From Bryobacteraceae bacterium (lineage in GTDB: Bacteria; Acidobacteriota; Terriglobia; Bryobacterales; Bryobacteraceae), in the NCBI GenBank assembly GCA_026002855.1, contig BPGD01000001.1, positions 434,001 to 498,000 on the forward strand: 64,000 nt of DNA. The letters run 5' to 3'. The translations under genes were made by a program, and so were the position numbers. Below, in pieces: positions 55,096-63,008 of the stretch. The stretch's first letter is position 1, and each line of letters begins with the position of its first letter. Under the pieces are notes generated by a model. It saw only the letters and a program-made list of their open reading frames with translations. It was not told the origin of the DNA and searched no databases.

Positions 55096-56349
55096 ATGTG
55101 GCGCCACGCTCTTGTTCTTGGGGTTCTCTTCGCGCTGGCCGCGGCCGGCGCGGTGCCCGTCTGGCGACGTGTGACGGCAGGCAGCACGGAGCTTTTGACG
55201 GCCGCCGATCCTTCGCAGGCGCAGGCGGCGCTGGCGGAGCTGGAGGCGCTGCGGAGCGTGCTGAGAGCGACCGCGCCCGAACTGGCCGCGGCGGACGCGA
55301 GACTGCGGATCGTCGCCCTGCCGGCAGAAGGCGGCTACGACGAATTCCGCCTGAACGCGTTCTCGCCCGCCTGGTACGCCCCTGGGCCGGACTGGGGCGC
55401 AATTGTCGTCTTCGGGCTGGAAGAGCGCGACCGGCCAGCCCTGAGGCACGAGTTCATCCATCACCTGTTGCGGGCCGGTGGCCGCAAGCTGCCCCTGTGG
55501 CTCGAAGAGGGCCTGGCCGACGCGCTCTCGTCCCTGCCCCGCGAAGAGGCCGAGCGGCGCGTGAAGATGCTGCGCAGCGGGCGGCGCATTCCGTGGCGGG
55601 AACTCTTTACGGTCCGGCCGGGCGCGGCGCTCTACCAGGACTGGGAGTCCGCCCGGTTGTTCTATGCGCAGAGCTGGGCCCTTGTGGAGGCGCTGGCACG
55701 GAACGCAGGCGGGATGGCCGGCTTCGCAGAGCTGGAGCAATGGCGCTGTGCGGAACAGCTTCCTGATGCCGAGATCGAGAGGTGGGTGCGGCCCTTCCTG
55801 CGGCGGCCGCGGCCGATGGGACGCAGGTGGAAGCTGGAGAAGGCGCCGGTGATGGCCAGCGTCGAGCCGGCGCCGGCCGGGCTCGTGTGGATGGTGCTCG
55901 GACGGCTCGCTCTTCAATTGGGCCGGTTTGATGCGGCCGAAGCGCGGCTCCGGCAGGCGGTCCTGGTGTTGCCCGAGTCGCTCGTGTGGCTCGGCGAGCT
56001 CGAGTCCCGCCGGGGCAGGCTCATCGAGGCGCGCGCCGCCTGGCGGCGGGCCATGGAGCGCGGGCTGGCCGATGCGCGCACGCTGCTGCGGCTGGCGGTG
56101 CTCGAGCAGGACCTGCCGGACGGGGCGATGACTCCGGTGCTCGAACGGCTGCTGGAACTGGATCCGGCGCAGGAAGAGGCCCGGCTGGCTCTCGTCTCCC
56201 AATACATCCGTCAGGGCCGATGGACCGAAGCCTGGCGCCGCCTCCAGGAGGTCCGCAACGCGCCGCCGCGTTGGGCGGGCTTCTATCAGCAGGCCATGAT
56301 GCTGGCCCGGACGCGCCTGCACGCAGGCGAATCGCTCGGCACGAATTGA
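55096..56349 (+). CDS. Exported metallopeptidase-TPR protein
   Basis: 417 residues. An N-terminal hydrophobic segment (LVLGVLFALAAAGAVPVW) acts as signal or anchor. A zinc-peptidase motif HEFIH (H118, E119, H122) is followed by LPLWLEEGLAD, with the third ligand probably Glu137 or Glu138, as in peptidase-MA/DUF1570-type gluzincins. From ~255 there are TPR-like helical pairs (LGRFDAAEARLRQAVLVLPE; ARTLLRLAVLEQDLPDGAMT; QGRWTEAWRRLQEVRNAPPR). The combination suggests a membrane-attached protease that docks on a partner through TPRs. Confidence 0.8.
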   Translation: MWRHALVLGVLFALAAAGAVPVWRRVTAGSTELLTAADPSQAQAALAELEALRSVLRATAPELAAADARLRIVALPAEGGYDEFRLNAFSPAWYAPGPDWGAIVVFGLEERDRPALRHEFIHHLLRAGGRKLPLWLEEGLADALSSLPREEAERRVKMLRSGRRIPWRELFTVRPGAALYQDWESARLFYAQSWALVEALARNAGGMAGFAELEQWRCAEQLPDAEIERWVRPFLRRPRPMGRRWKLEKAPVMASVEPAPAGLVWMVLGRLALQLGRFDAAEARLRQAVLVLPESLVWLGELESRRGRLIEARAAWRRAMERGLADARTLLRLAVLEQDLPDGAMTPVLERLLELDPAQEEARLALVSQYIRQGRWTEAWRRLQEVRNAPPRWAGFYQQAMMLARTRLHAGESLGTN

Positions 56350-56454
56350 CGGCATTCGGGTGGCGGGTCGCGGCACATGACCGGCCGGGCCCTCCCGGCT
56401 GCACACGCGCTCAAGCGGCAGAGTTGCGCAAAGGTCGTGTGGAACAATCGGAGT

Positions 56455-57354
56455 ATGGCGAGTCCGCGTTCTTCAGACACGTTCACGGTGGGTCTTCTTC
56501 AGATGCGCTGCACCCGCGACGTGCAGGAAAACATAGAACGGGCGGAGGCGCGCATCGAAGAGGCGGCGCGGCAGGGCGCGCAGATCGTCTGCCTTCAGGA
56601 GCTGTTTCGCAGCGAGTATTTCTGCCGGGAGGAGCGGGCCGAGCTGTTCGACCTGGCCGAACCCGTGCCTGGGCCAACCACGGAACGGTTGGGCCGTCTG
56701 GCGCAACGGCTCGGCGTGGCGATTGTGGCGAGCCTGTTCGAGCGCCGCGCCCCCGGACTGTATCACAACACCGCAGCCGTTCTCACGCCGGACGGGCGGC
56801 TCGCCGGCATCTACCGCAAGATGCACATCCCCGAGGACCCGCTATATTTCGAGAAATTCTATTTCACACCGGGCGATCTGGGCTACCGCGCCTTCGACAC
56901 TCCTTTTGCGCGGATCGGCGTGCTGGTGTGCTGGGACCAGTGGTATCCGGAGGCGGCGCGACTGACGGCCCTCCAGGGGGCAGAGATCCTGTTCTACCCG
57001 ACAGCAATCGGCTGGCACCCGTCTGAGAAGGAGGAGCACGGCGCGGCGCAGGCCGATGCCTGGCGCACGGTGCAGCGCGGCCACGCCATCGCCAATGGCG
57101 TCTATGTCGCCGCGGTGAACCGCGTCGGACACGAGGGCGAGCCGGGCGGGGGGCTGGAGTTCTGGGGCGGCAGCTTTGTCGCCGATCCGTTTGGGGTGGT
57201 GGTGGCCGAGGCGGGGCGCACCGAGGAGCAGATCCTCGTCGTCGAGTGCAGCCGGAAGCGGATCGAGGAGGTGCGGCGTAACTGGCCTTTTCTGCGCGAC
57301 CGGCGCATCGACTCCTATGCCGGGATCACGGCGCGCTGGCTCGGAGGCGAGTAA
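56455..57354 (+). CDS. N-carbamoylputrescine amidase-like carbon-nitrogen hydrolase
   Basis: 299 residues of the nitrilase superfamily, with the catalytic triad Glu49 (CLQELF), Lys122 (RKMHIPEDP) and Cys159 (VLVCWDQWYPEAAR). YFEKFYFTPGD and FWGGSFVADPFG are characteristic of AguB-type N-carbamoylputrescine amidases, which release putrescine, CO2 and ammonia. The expected partner, agmatine deiminase, is not in the window. The start MASPRSSD at 56455 is preferred over an in-frame ATG 26 codons upstream because family members begin just before TVGLLQM. Confidence 0.87.
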   Translation: MASPRSSDTFTVGLLQMRCTRDVQENIERAEARIEEAARQGAQIVCLQELFRSEYFCREERAELFDLAEPVPGPTTERLGRLAQRLGVAIVASLFERRAPGLYHNTAAVLTPDGRLAGIYRKMHIPEDPLYFEKFYFTPGDLGYRAFDTPFARIGVLVCWDQWYPEAARLTALQGAEILFYPTAIGWHPSEKEEHGAAQADAWRTVQRGHAIANGVYVAAVNRVGHEGEPGGGLEFWGGSFVADPFGVVVAEAGRTEEQILVVECSRKRIEEVRRNWPFLRDRRIDSYAGITARWLGGE

Positions 57355-57359
57355 AAATC

Positions 57360-57385
57360 AGGCGGGCCGGGCGTCCGGCCCGCCT
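57360..57385. terminator. Bidirectional hairpin terminator
   Basis: An 11-base perfect stem (AGGCGGGCCGG / CCGGCCCGCCT) with loop GCGT, six bases after the amidase stop. On the minus strand it is followed by GATTTTTAC, so it also ends the transcript coming from 57400. Convergent genes share it. Confidence 0.8.
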
Positions 57386-57399
57386 CAATCAGCCATTGA

Positions 57400-57924
57400 C
57401 TATCGCTGCAAGAGGGAAGAAGAAACACGCAGTCTGGAGGCTGAGCCGGAGACTGGCGCCCGTCGGCTCGCGGTGTAGGGGAAGAACAATCGGTTTGAGG
57501 AAACGGCCCCGGCCCCTCCCCATCCGCCGCGTCCCCTGCCCGGCCGGAGGTCGGTCAGGTCTCCGGTAGACAGTACGCGGTTTGTGAGGGACGGGGAGGG
57601 TCCGGGCGTGGTCGGGAGCCGGGAGGAGGAGGTTCCCGGCACCTGGCGCCCGATGCGGCCTCGGAAACGCACCGGGCGATCCTGCGAATTCCCTGGGGAC
57701 GGGCTGAGCAGGTACAGCCCAAACCCGTCTTCGCCACCCGATTCCTGTGAGATGGACACGGCCGCCGCGGGCCTCACACGGCATCCCTGGGCCGGAGGGC
57801 GCACGTCCTGTGCGCCCGCCATCCCGCAGGAAGAGCTTCCGCGGGCCGGCGTCGACTGTGCCAGGCCCACGGAAGCCCACGCCAGACAGAGTGACAATGC
57901 CTGGCAAATGGTCTGCCGCCTCAC
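57400..57924 (-). CDS. Small putative exported protein, uncertain
   Basis: 174 residues. MRRQTICQALSLCLAWASVGLAQS is a convincing signal peptide with an AxA-like site. The rest is low-complexity, Gly/Pro/Arg/Ser-rich and without family. The start overlaps the stop of the preceding small gene by ATGA, which supports translation. Codon quality after the signal peptide is poor, so a frameshift or a shorter real product is possible. Confidence 0.5.
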   Translation of the reverse strand: MRRQTICQALSLCLAWASVGLAQSTPARGSSSCGMAGAQDVRPPAQGCRVRPAAAVSISQESGGEDGFGLYLLSPSPGNSQDRPVRFRGRIGRQVPGTSSSRLPTTPGPSPSLTNRVLSTGDLTDLRPGRGRGGWGGAGAVSSNRLFFPYTASRRAPVSGSASRLRVSSSLLQR

Positions 57925-58145
57925 TTGCAGATGTCCTCCGCCGGCTGCAGCGTCGTCGATGGAATCTTTCTCAACCCGCCAGGAGCGGAATCCATCATCC
58001 GGAGGGCCGGTTCAATCCACGCGCCCAGGGGATCGGGCGGCCGGCCCGGGCGAATGGTGGAAGGCGAGCCGGGCCCGGGCATAGAGGCCGCAGCCAACCC
58101 AGCCAACGTCACGCAAACCGTCAGGATGTGAAGGATGCGCGTCAT
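57921..58145 (-). CDS. Very small putative exported protein
   Basis: 74 residues beginning MTRILHILTVCVTLAGLAAA, a clear signal peptide, followed by ~50 residues (IRPGRPPDPLGAWIEPALRM) with no family match. An AAAGGAGTGC sequence on the minus strand just upstream gives a good ribosome site. Coupled by ATGA to the next small gene. The pair ends at the terminator 57360-57385. Confidence 0.55.
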   Translation of the reverse strand: MTRILHILTVCVTLAGLAAASMPGPGSPSTIRPGRPPDPLGAWIEPALRMMDSAPGGLRKIPSTTLQPAEDICK

Positions 58146-58191
58146 TGCCCTGCACTCCTTTCCGGGTCTTGAAATCCAGGTCTCAGTCCGC

Positions 58192-59097
58192 TCAGAGCCG
58201 CTGTGCGGCCGATTTCACCTTGGGCGCGGCCAGATAGCCGACGACCGCGTCCTTCCTGACTTCGTTGACGACCAGCTCGTACGGAATCCGCGCCTTGCTG
58301 GGCACGTAGAACTGAACCGGCTCGTTGACGGTGCGGTCCTTCTTTTCCACGCGCTTGTCGTCGGCCACGATTTCCAGCGTGAAGCGATTGCGTTTCAGGT
58401 CGGTCTTCTTGAGCTGGACGACGACGTCGCCCACTTTCTGCGGGCCGGACTTCCGGGCGAGATTGAACTCGTAGTAGTCGCGGTCGCCGAGCGCCTTCAG
58501 GGCGGCCAGTTCCTTGCTGTTGGTGGCGATCAGGCCGCTGAGGACGCCGAGGTCGCCAGTGACGCGCCGCAGCTCGGCAATGGTTTTGTCGATTTCGCTG
58601 CGCGTGGAGGCGACTTCGGACTTCACGCCGCTCACTTCCGTGGTGATGTCAGTGAGCCGTGCAGTGGCCTGCTCGGTGCGGCTCTTGATCTCGTCGATCT
58701 GCTGGACGATCTGCTGCTTTTCGGCCTGTTGCTGTTCGGCGAGAGTCTTGCTGACACGGGCCGCCACGGCCTCGGCGTGCCGCCTGGCCGCGCGCTGCGC
58801 CGCCTGAGTGGAGGTCTCCGTCTCCTTCCGGATGTTGTCAAGCTCCGAGCGCAGGGCGGCGATGGTCTGCGCCGCGTTGACATCAGCGGCGCTCAGGTTC
58901 TGCCGCAGTGCGGCCACCTCTTTTTTCAGCGCCTCGGTTTCCATGCGGACGCTCACCAGATGGTTGTGGAGATAAAAGAGCCCGCCCACAGCGGCCAGCA
59001 GCCCCGCCCCAAGGGCCAGGCCGAGCCAGGGGATGCGGCTGGCCGGAGGCTCCAGCGCCGGGGCGACGTCTGGCTTGTTGTTGTTCTCGATTGTCAT
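58192..59097 (-). CDS. Single-pass membrane protein with long coiled coil
   Basis: 301 residues from MTIENNNK (GGAAGG upstream). One transmembrane helix at ~25-45 (IPWLGLALGAGLLAAVGGLF) is followed by ~130 residues of coiled coil (ETEALKKEVAALRQNLSAAD through LTDITTEVSGVKSEVASTRS) and a ~100-residue beta-rich C-terminal domain (DYYEFNLARKSGPQKVGDVV; PVQFYVPSKARIPYELVVNE). The stalk-and-head layout is that of an envelope scaffold or efflux-type adaptor, but I do not recognise a named family. Confidence 0.8.
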   Translation of the reverse strand: MTIENNNKPDVAPALEPPASRIPWLGLALGAGLLAAVGGLFYLHNHLVSVRMETEALKKEVAALRQNLSAADVNAAQTIAALRSELDNIRKETETSTQAAQRAARRHAEAVAARVSKTLAEQQQAEKQQIVQQIDEIKSRTEQATARLTDITTEVSGVKSEVASTRSEIDKTIAELRRVTGDLGVLSGLIATNSKELAALKALGDRDYYEFNLARKSGPQKVGDVVVQLKKTDLKRNRFTLEIVADDKRVEKKDRTVNEPVQFYVPSKARIPYELVVNEVRKDAVVGYLAAPKVKSAAQRL

Positions 59098-59189
59098 TTC
59101 GGGTACCTTCCGCAGAATCGTATGCAATTCATGATCCAGATAGAATCCAATGAGATTTCAATGGGTTGTGGCGACTGTCGGTCCGGAGT

Positions 59190-59204
59190 CGGTAAAAATT
59201 ACCG
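59190..59204. promoter_or_regulatory. CGGTAA-AAA-TTACCG dyad between divergent genes
   Basis: A perfect six-base dyad with a three-base spacer in the 261-base divergent region, 93 bases before the coiled-coil gene and 155 before the MFS gene. Possibly an operator. No regulator gene is adjacent. Confidence 0.3.
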
Positions 59205-59358
59205 GAAAAGCATACCGAGAGGGAGTAAGGCGGAAACCTTTACCACCCTGGGTACTTCGTGGAAGAGTGCGGCTATAGCAAGAGTGGCGCCGTGAGACGA
59301 CCCGAGGCGCGTATCGGCACGCGGTGACGGCCGTTGCGAGTAGGATAGGGAGGTCGCG

Positions 59359-60600
59359 ATGAAGTTTCTGGATCCGCGCCGGCCAGGATACGCATGGTTT
59401 GTGGTGGCGCTGCTTGTGCCGGTGGCGTTGCTGAACTATCTGGACCGCCAGATGTTGGCGGCGATGAAGTTTTCCGTGATGCAGGACATCCCGGACATCG
59501 GCAGCGAAGCCAACTGGGGCAGGATCCTGGCGTTCTTCAAGTGGACATATGCGTTCCTGAGCCCGGTGGGCGGCTACCTGGCGGACCGTTTCAGCCGGCG
59601 GCACGTGATTGCGGGCAGCCTGTTTGTCTGGAGCGCGGTGACCTGGGCGACGGCGCACGCCGCAACATTTCCGCAGCTTCTTGTCACGCGGGCGGTGATG
59701 GGCGTCAGTGAAGCGTTCTACATTCCGGCGGCGCTGGCGCTGATCGCCGACTACCATCTGGGGCCGACGCGGTCGCGCGCCGTAGGGATGCATCAGATGG
59801 GCATCTACGCGGGCGTGATCATTGGTGGCTTCAGCGGCTATGCGGCCGACCACCCGGAGCTCGGCTGGCGCTGGATGTTCGAGGTGTGCGGGCTGGTCGG
59901 GGCGCTGTACGCGATTCCCCTGTTTCTGCTGGTGCGGAACGCTCCGCGGGCGGGCAGCCCGTCAGCCGGGCCGCGGACGGCGCCGGGGGCGGCGCTGCGG
60001 GAGCTGCTCGGCAATTTTTCCTTCCTTCTGCTGGTTCTGTATTTCACGCTGCCGGCGATGGCGGGCTGGATCGTCCGCGACTGGATGCCGGCGATTCTCA
60101 AGGCGGAGTTCGGCATCGGCCAGGGCAAGGCGGGCGTCTCAGCGACGCTGTACTGGATGCTGGCAGCGATTGGCGCGGCAATGGGCGGGGGCTGGCTGGC
60201 GGACCGCTGGAGCCGCCGCACCGTGCGCGGACGCATTTATACGAGCGCCATTGGAACGTTCCTGATCGCCGTGGCGATGATGGGAGTGAGCTATTCGCCG
60301 CAGACGGGGCTGCTCTGGATCGCGGTGCTTTTTCTGGTGCTCTTTGGCGTCGGCTGGGGCTTTTTCGACACGAACAACATGCCGATCCTATGCCAGATCG
60401 CGCGGCCCGAGGTGAGGGCGACGGGCTACGGTTTGATGAACCTGGTCAGCATCAGTTGCGGCGGACTGGCCGACTGGGGCTTTGGACTGCTTCGCGATCA
60501 TCATGTGCCCCTGGGAGCGATTTTCGGGATCTTTGCCGGAGTGGCCGTGTTGTCGGTCCTGCTCGTGCTGTTGATCCGGCCCCGGTACGCGGATCCATGA
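59359..60600 (+). CDS. Major facilitator superfamily transporter
   Basis: 413 residues with twelve predicted helices. The MFS signature lies between helices 2 and 3 (GGYLADRFSRRHVIAGSLFV), and its repeat in the second half is GGGWLADRWSRRTVRGRIYT. The N-terminal LNYLDRQMLAAMKFSVMQDI fits the anion:cation symporter/hexuronate type (NYxDR). A carboxylate or sugar-acid substrate is likely but not decided. It stands alone, divergent from the coiled-coil gene. Confidence 0.9.
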   Translation: MKFLDPRRPGYAWFVVALLVPVALLNYLDRQMLAAMKFSVMQDIPDIGSEANWGRILAFFKWTYAFLSPVGGYLADRFSRRHVIAGSLFVWSAVTWATAHAATFPQLLVTRAVMGVSEAFYIPAALALIADYHLGPTRSRAVGMHQMGIYAGVIIGGFSGYAADHPELGWRWMFEVCGLVGALYAIPLFLLVRNAPRAGSPSAGPRTAPGAALRELLGNFSFLLLVLYFTLPAMAGWIVRDWMPAILKAEFGIGQGKAGVSATLYWMLAAIGAAMGGGWLADRWSRRTVRGRIYTSAIGTFLIAVAMMGVSYSPQTGLLWIAVLFLVLFGVGWGFFDTNNMPILCQIARPEVRATGYGLMNLVSISCGGLADWGFGLLRDHHVPLGAIFGIFAGVAVLSVLLVLLIRPRYADP

Positions 60601-60866
60601 CGAAGAGACAAGAGTTTGTCGGGCACCGGTTGGCAGGCGCAGTGCGGCGCCTTGCTGGCGCTTCTGAGCCGTGAGGGAAGCGGCCGATGGCCCCGACACG
60701 GAGCCCAGGAGGCCGATCCCGCGCCATGAACCAGGAAATACGCCTTGCGCTCAGCCCGGGCGGACGATCTCCAAGCCGCAGCTCAGAGGGGAACAGGGGG
60801 CGGAGATGGGGCAGACATGGAGGGGACCGGGTCGGGCGTCTGAGAAAATGCGGCGGCTGCCCGGAA

Positions 60867-62255
60867 TCAATCGAGTGGTTCCGCCAGTTCCTCGGCGGGA
60901 TTTTCGAAGCGGGTGTACTGCTGAAGGAAGACCAGCGGGACAATGCCGGTGGGGCCGTTGCGCTGCTTGGCGATGATGAGTTCGGCCTTGCCGCGGAGGT
61001 CTTCGCGGTCCTTGTGATAGATCTCGGGGCGGAAGATGAAGGCGACCATGTCTGCGTCCTGCTCGATGGAGCCGGACTCGCGGAGGTCGGACAGTTGCGG
61101 GCGGTGATCGCCCATGCGCTGTTCGGGAGCGCGGCTGAGCTGGCTGAGGACGAGGAAGGGGACGTCGAGGTCCTTCGACAGGAGCTTGAGGCCGCGGCTG
61201 AGGGCGCCGACTTCCTGGACGCGGTTGGAGTTGCGGCCGAGGGAGGGGGCGGGCATGAGCTGGAGGTAGTCGACGACGACGAGGCCGAGCGGGATGTCGA
61301 GCGTGTGTTTCAGCTTGCGGATCTTGGCATTGATGTCGAGCAGGGAGGTGGCCGAGGTATCGTCGATGAAGATGGGGGCCTCGTAGAGGTCCATGGCGGC
61401 CTCGTTGAGTTTGGCCCGGTCTTCGCGGCCGAGGTGGCCGGTGCGGAAGCGGTGCTGATCGACGCGCGCCCGCGAGCAGATGAGGCGGGTCAGCAGCGAC
61501 TCTTTCGACATTTCGAGCGAGAAGATGGCGACGGCGCGGCGGTCCTCACGGCGGGTGGCGACGTGGAGGGCGATGTTGAGGGCGAGCGCCGTCTTGCCCA
61601 TGGCCGGGCGTGCGGCGAGGATGATGAGCTCGCCGGGGCGGAAGCCGCCGGTCATTTCGTCGAACTTGAGGAAGCCGGTGCTGACGCCGCGGACGCGGCG
61701 CGAGGGGTCGAGGAAGGTGTTGATGCCGCCTTCGGCGGCGTCGAAGACCTCGCGGGCGCTGGCGAGCGTGTTCTTTGTCTGCGCCTCGCCGAGCGAGAGG
61801 AAGCTTTCTTCGGCGGCGGAAAGGATCTGGACGGGGTCGTCCTCGCCGAGCATGCAGCGCTCGATGGTCTGCTGGGCGGCGTAGATCATGCGGCGCAGCA
61901 GGCTCTTGTCGCGGACGATCTGGACATAGCTTTCGAGGTGGTAGATCTCGGGCAGGCCTTCGTCGAGGGAGGCGAGGTAGCTGAGCCCGTCGACGGTTTC
62001 GAGCTCGCCGTGGCGGATAAGCTCGTTGGCGAGGGTGACACGGTCGATGCGCTCTTCGCGATTGTGCAGGTCGAGCATGCGCCGGAAGATGATGCGGTGC
62101 TTTTCCAGCGAGAAGTCTTCCGGCGTGAGAGTGGCCGCGGCGGTGACAAACGCGTTAGGGTTGAGCAGGATGGAGCCGAGCACCATCCGTTCGGCGTAGA
62201 CGTTGGACGGCAGGCCGCGCTCGAAGGCGGCGTCGGCTTTGAGCGTCGTCGACAT
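60867..62255 (-). CDS. dnaB: Replicative DNA helicase
   Basis: 462 residues. The N-terminal DnaB domain (ERMVLGSILLNPNAF) is followed by the hexameric RecA-type core: Walker A AARPAMGKTALAL (215-222), FSLEMSKESLLTRLI, Walker B LVVVDYLQLMP, and RNGPTGIVPLVFLQQYTRFE at the C-terminus. No intein is present. The start MSTTLKADAAFERGLPSN is normal. It unwinds DNA at the replication fork. It is divergent from the Dps gene with a ~160-base gap, and no rplI, which often precedes dnaB, is adjacent. Confidence 0.97.
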   Translation of the reverse strand: MSTTLKADAAFERGLPSNVYAERMVLGSILLNPNAFVTAAATLTPEDFSLEKHRIIFRRMLDLHNREERIDRVTLANELIRHGELETVDGLSYLASLDEGLPEIYHLESYVQIVRDKSLLRRMIYAAQQTIERCMLGEDDPVQILSAAEESFLSLGEAQTKNTLASAREVFDAAEGGINTFLDPSRRVRGVSTGFLKFDEMTGGFRPGELIILAARPAMGKTALALNIALHVATRREDRRAVAIFSLEMSKESLLTRLICSRARVDQHRFRTGHLGREDRAKLNEAAMDLYEAPIFIDDTSATSLLDINAKIRKLKHTLDIPLGLVVVDYLQLMPAPSLGRNSNRVQEVGALSRGLKLLSKDLDVPFLVLSQLSRAPEQRMGDHRPQLSDLRESGSIEQDADMVAFIFRPEIYHKDREDLRGKAELIIAKQRNGPTGIVPLVFLQQYTRFENPAEELAEPLD

Positions 62256-62413
62256 CGCGAAGGGGGATCGACTTCAGGGTAACGCAGCCCGCGGCCGGGC
62301 CTGCAACAGCAATCCGGGGCTGGCTGAAGATTCAGGCTGTTGGCCTGTGGACTATCTGTGAAATAGGCGCGCGCGATGAACCGTGGGGCGGGGCGCGCGT
62401 CCAACAGAGTGCC

Positions 62414-62815
62414 ATGAAGACACTGAACCAGATCCTGAATGACGAGCTGAGCCTGTACCTGAAGACGTGGAACTACCACTGGAACGTGGAGGGCGCGCAG
62501 TTTGCCGCGCTCCATGCGCTTTTCGAACAGCAGTACAGCGGGCTGCAACCGCTGATTGACGAGCTGGCCGAGCGCATCCGCGCGCTGGGCGGACGCGCCG
62601 AGACCAGCGTGCAGGCGCGGATTGACGGCGACAAAGACGCCGTTGCGATGCTTGCCGCGCTGGCCGAAGGCCACGAGAGCCTGAGCCGCCGGCTGCGCGA
62701 AGAGGCGATTCCGGAGTTCGAACGCGCCGACGACCCGGGCACGGTGGACCTGCTCACGCGGGCCGTCCAGTTCCACGACAAGGCGGCCTGGATGCTGCGC
62801 GCGTCAGCCCGCTGA
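62414..62815 (+). CDS. Dps-like ferritin (short form)
   Basis: 133 residues. The Dps/ferroxidase pattern is present: LNDELSLYLKTWNYHWNVEG, FAALHALFEQQYSGLQPLID and ELAERIRALGG, with the inter-subunit iron ligands His22 and Asp49/Glu53-type residues. At 133 residues it lacks the N-terminal DNA-binding tail of E. coli Dps, so iron storage and peroxide protection are more likely than DNA compaction. Confidence 0.9.
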   Translation: MKTLNQILNDELSLYLKTWNYHWNVEGAQFAALHALFEQQYSGLQPLIDELAERIRALGGRAETSVQARIDGDKDAVAMLAALAEGHESLSRRLREEAIPEFERADDPGTVDLLTRAVQFHDKAAWMLRASAR

Positions 62816-63008
62816 CGGCCGGAGGGCGGCGGGCCGCAGCGAGGCGTCCGAGTGGGGGCCGCGCCAGGGCCCGCCGCCAGCGGCGCGTCACAGGAAATCA
62901 AAGATTTTTTCCTGCCTGTAGAATCAACCGGGTGGCCAGTGCCGGGGAGCCCGGGAGTCAAGGCTGTGTCCGAGGCGGCGCTACATTGCGTTTCCGGGAG
63001 GACCCGCC

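Noticed and set aside
60867-62255. dnaB as a sign of the chromosomal origin
   Set aside because: No dnaA, dnaN or DnaA-box cluster seen nearby; dnaB location alone is not informative.
60687-62282. Plus-strand 531-codon frame
   Set aside because: Antisense to dnaB, composed of Glu/Gly/Ala-rich shadow sequence.
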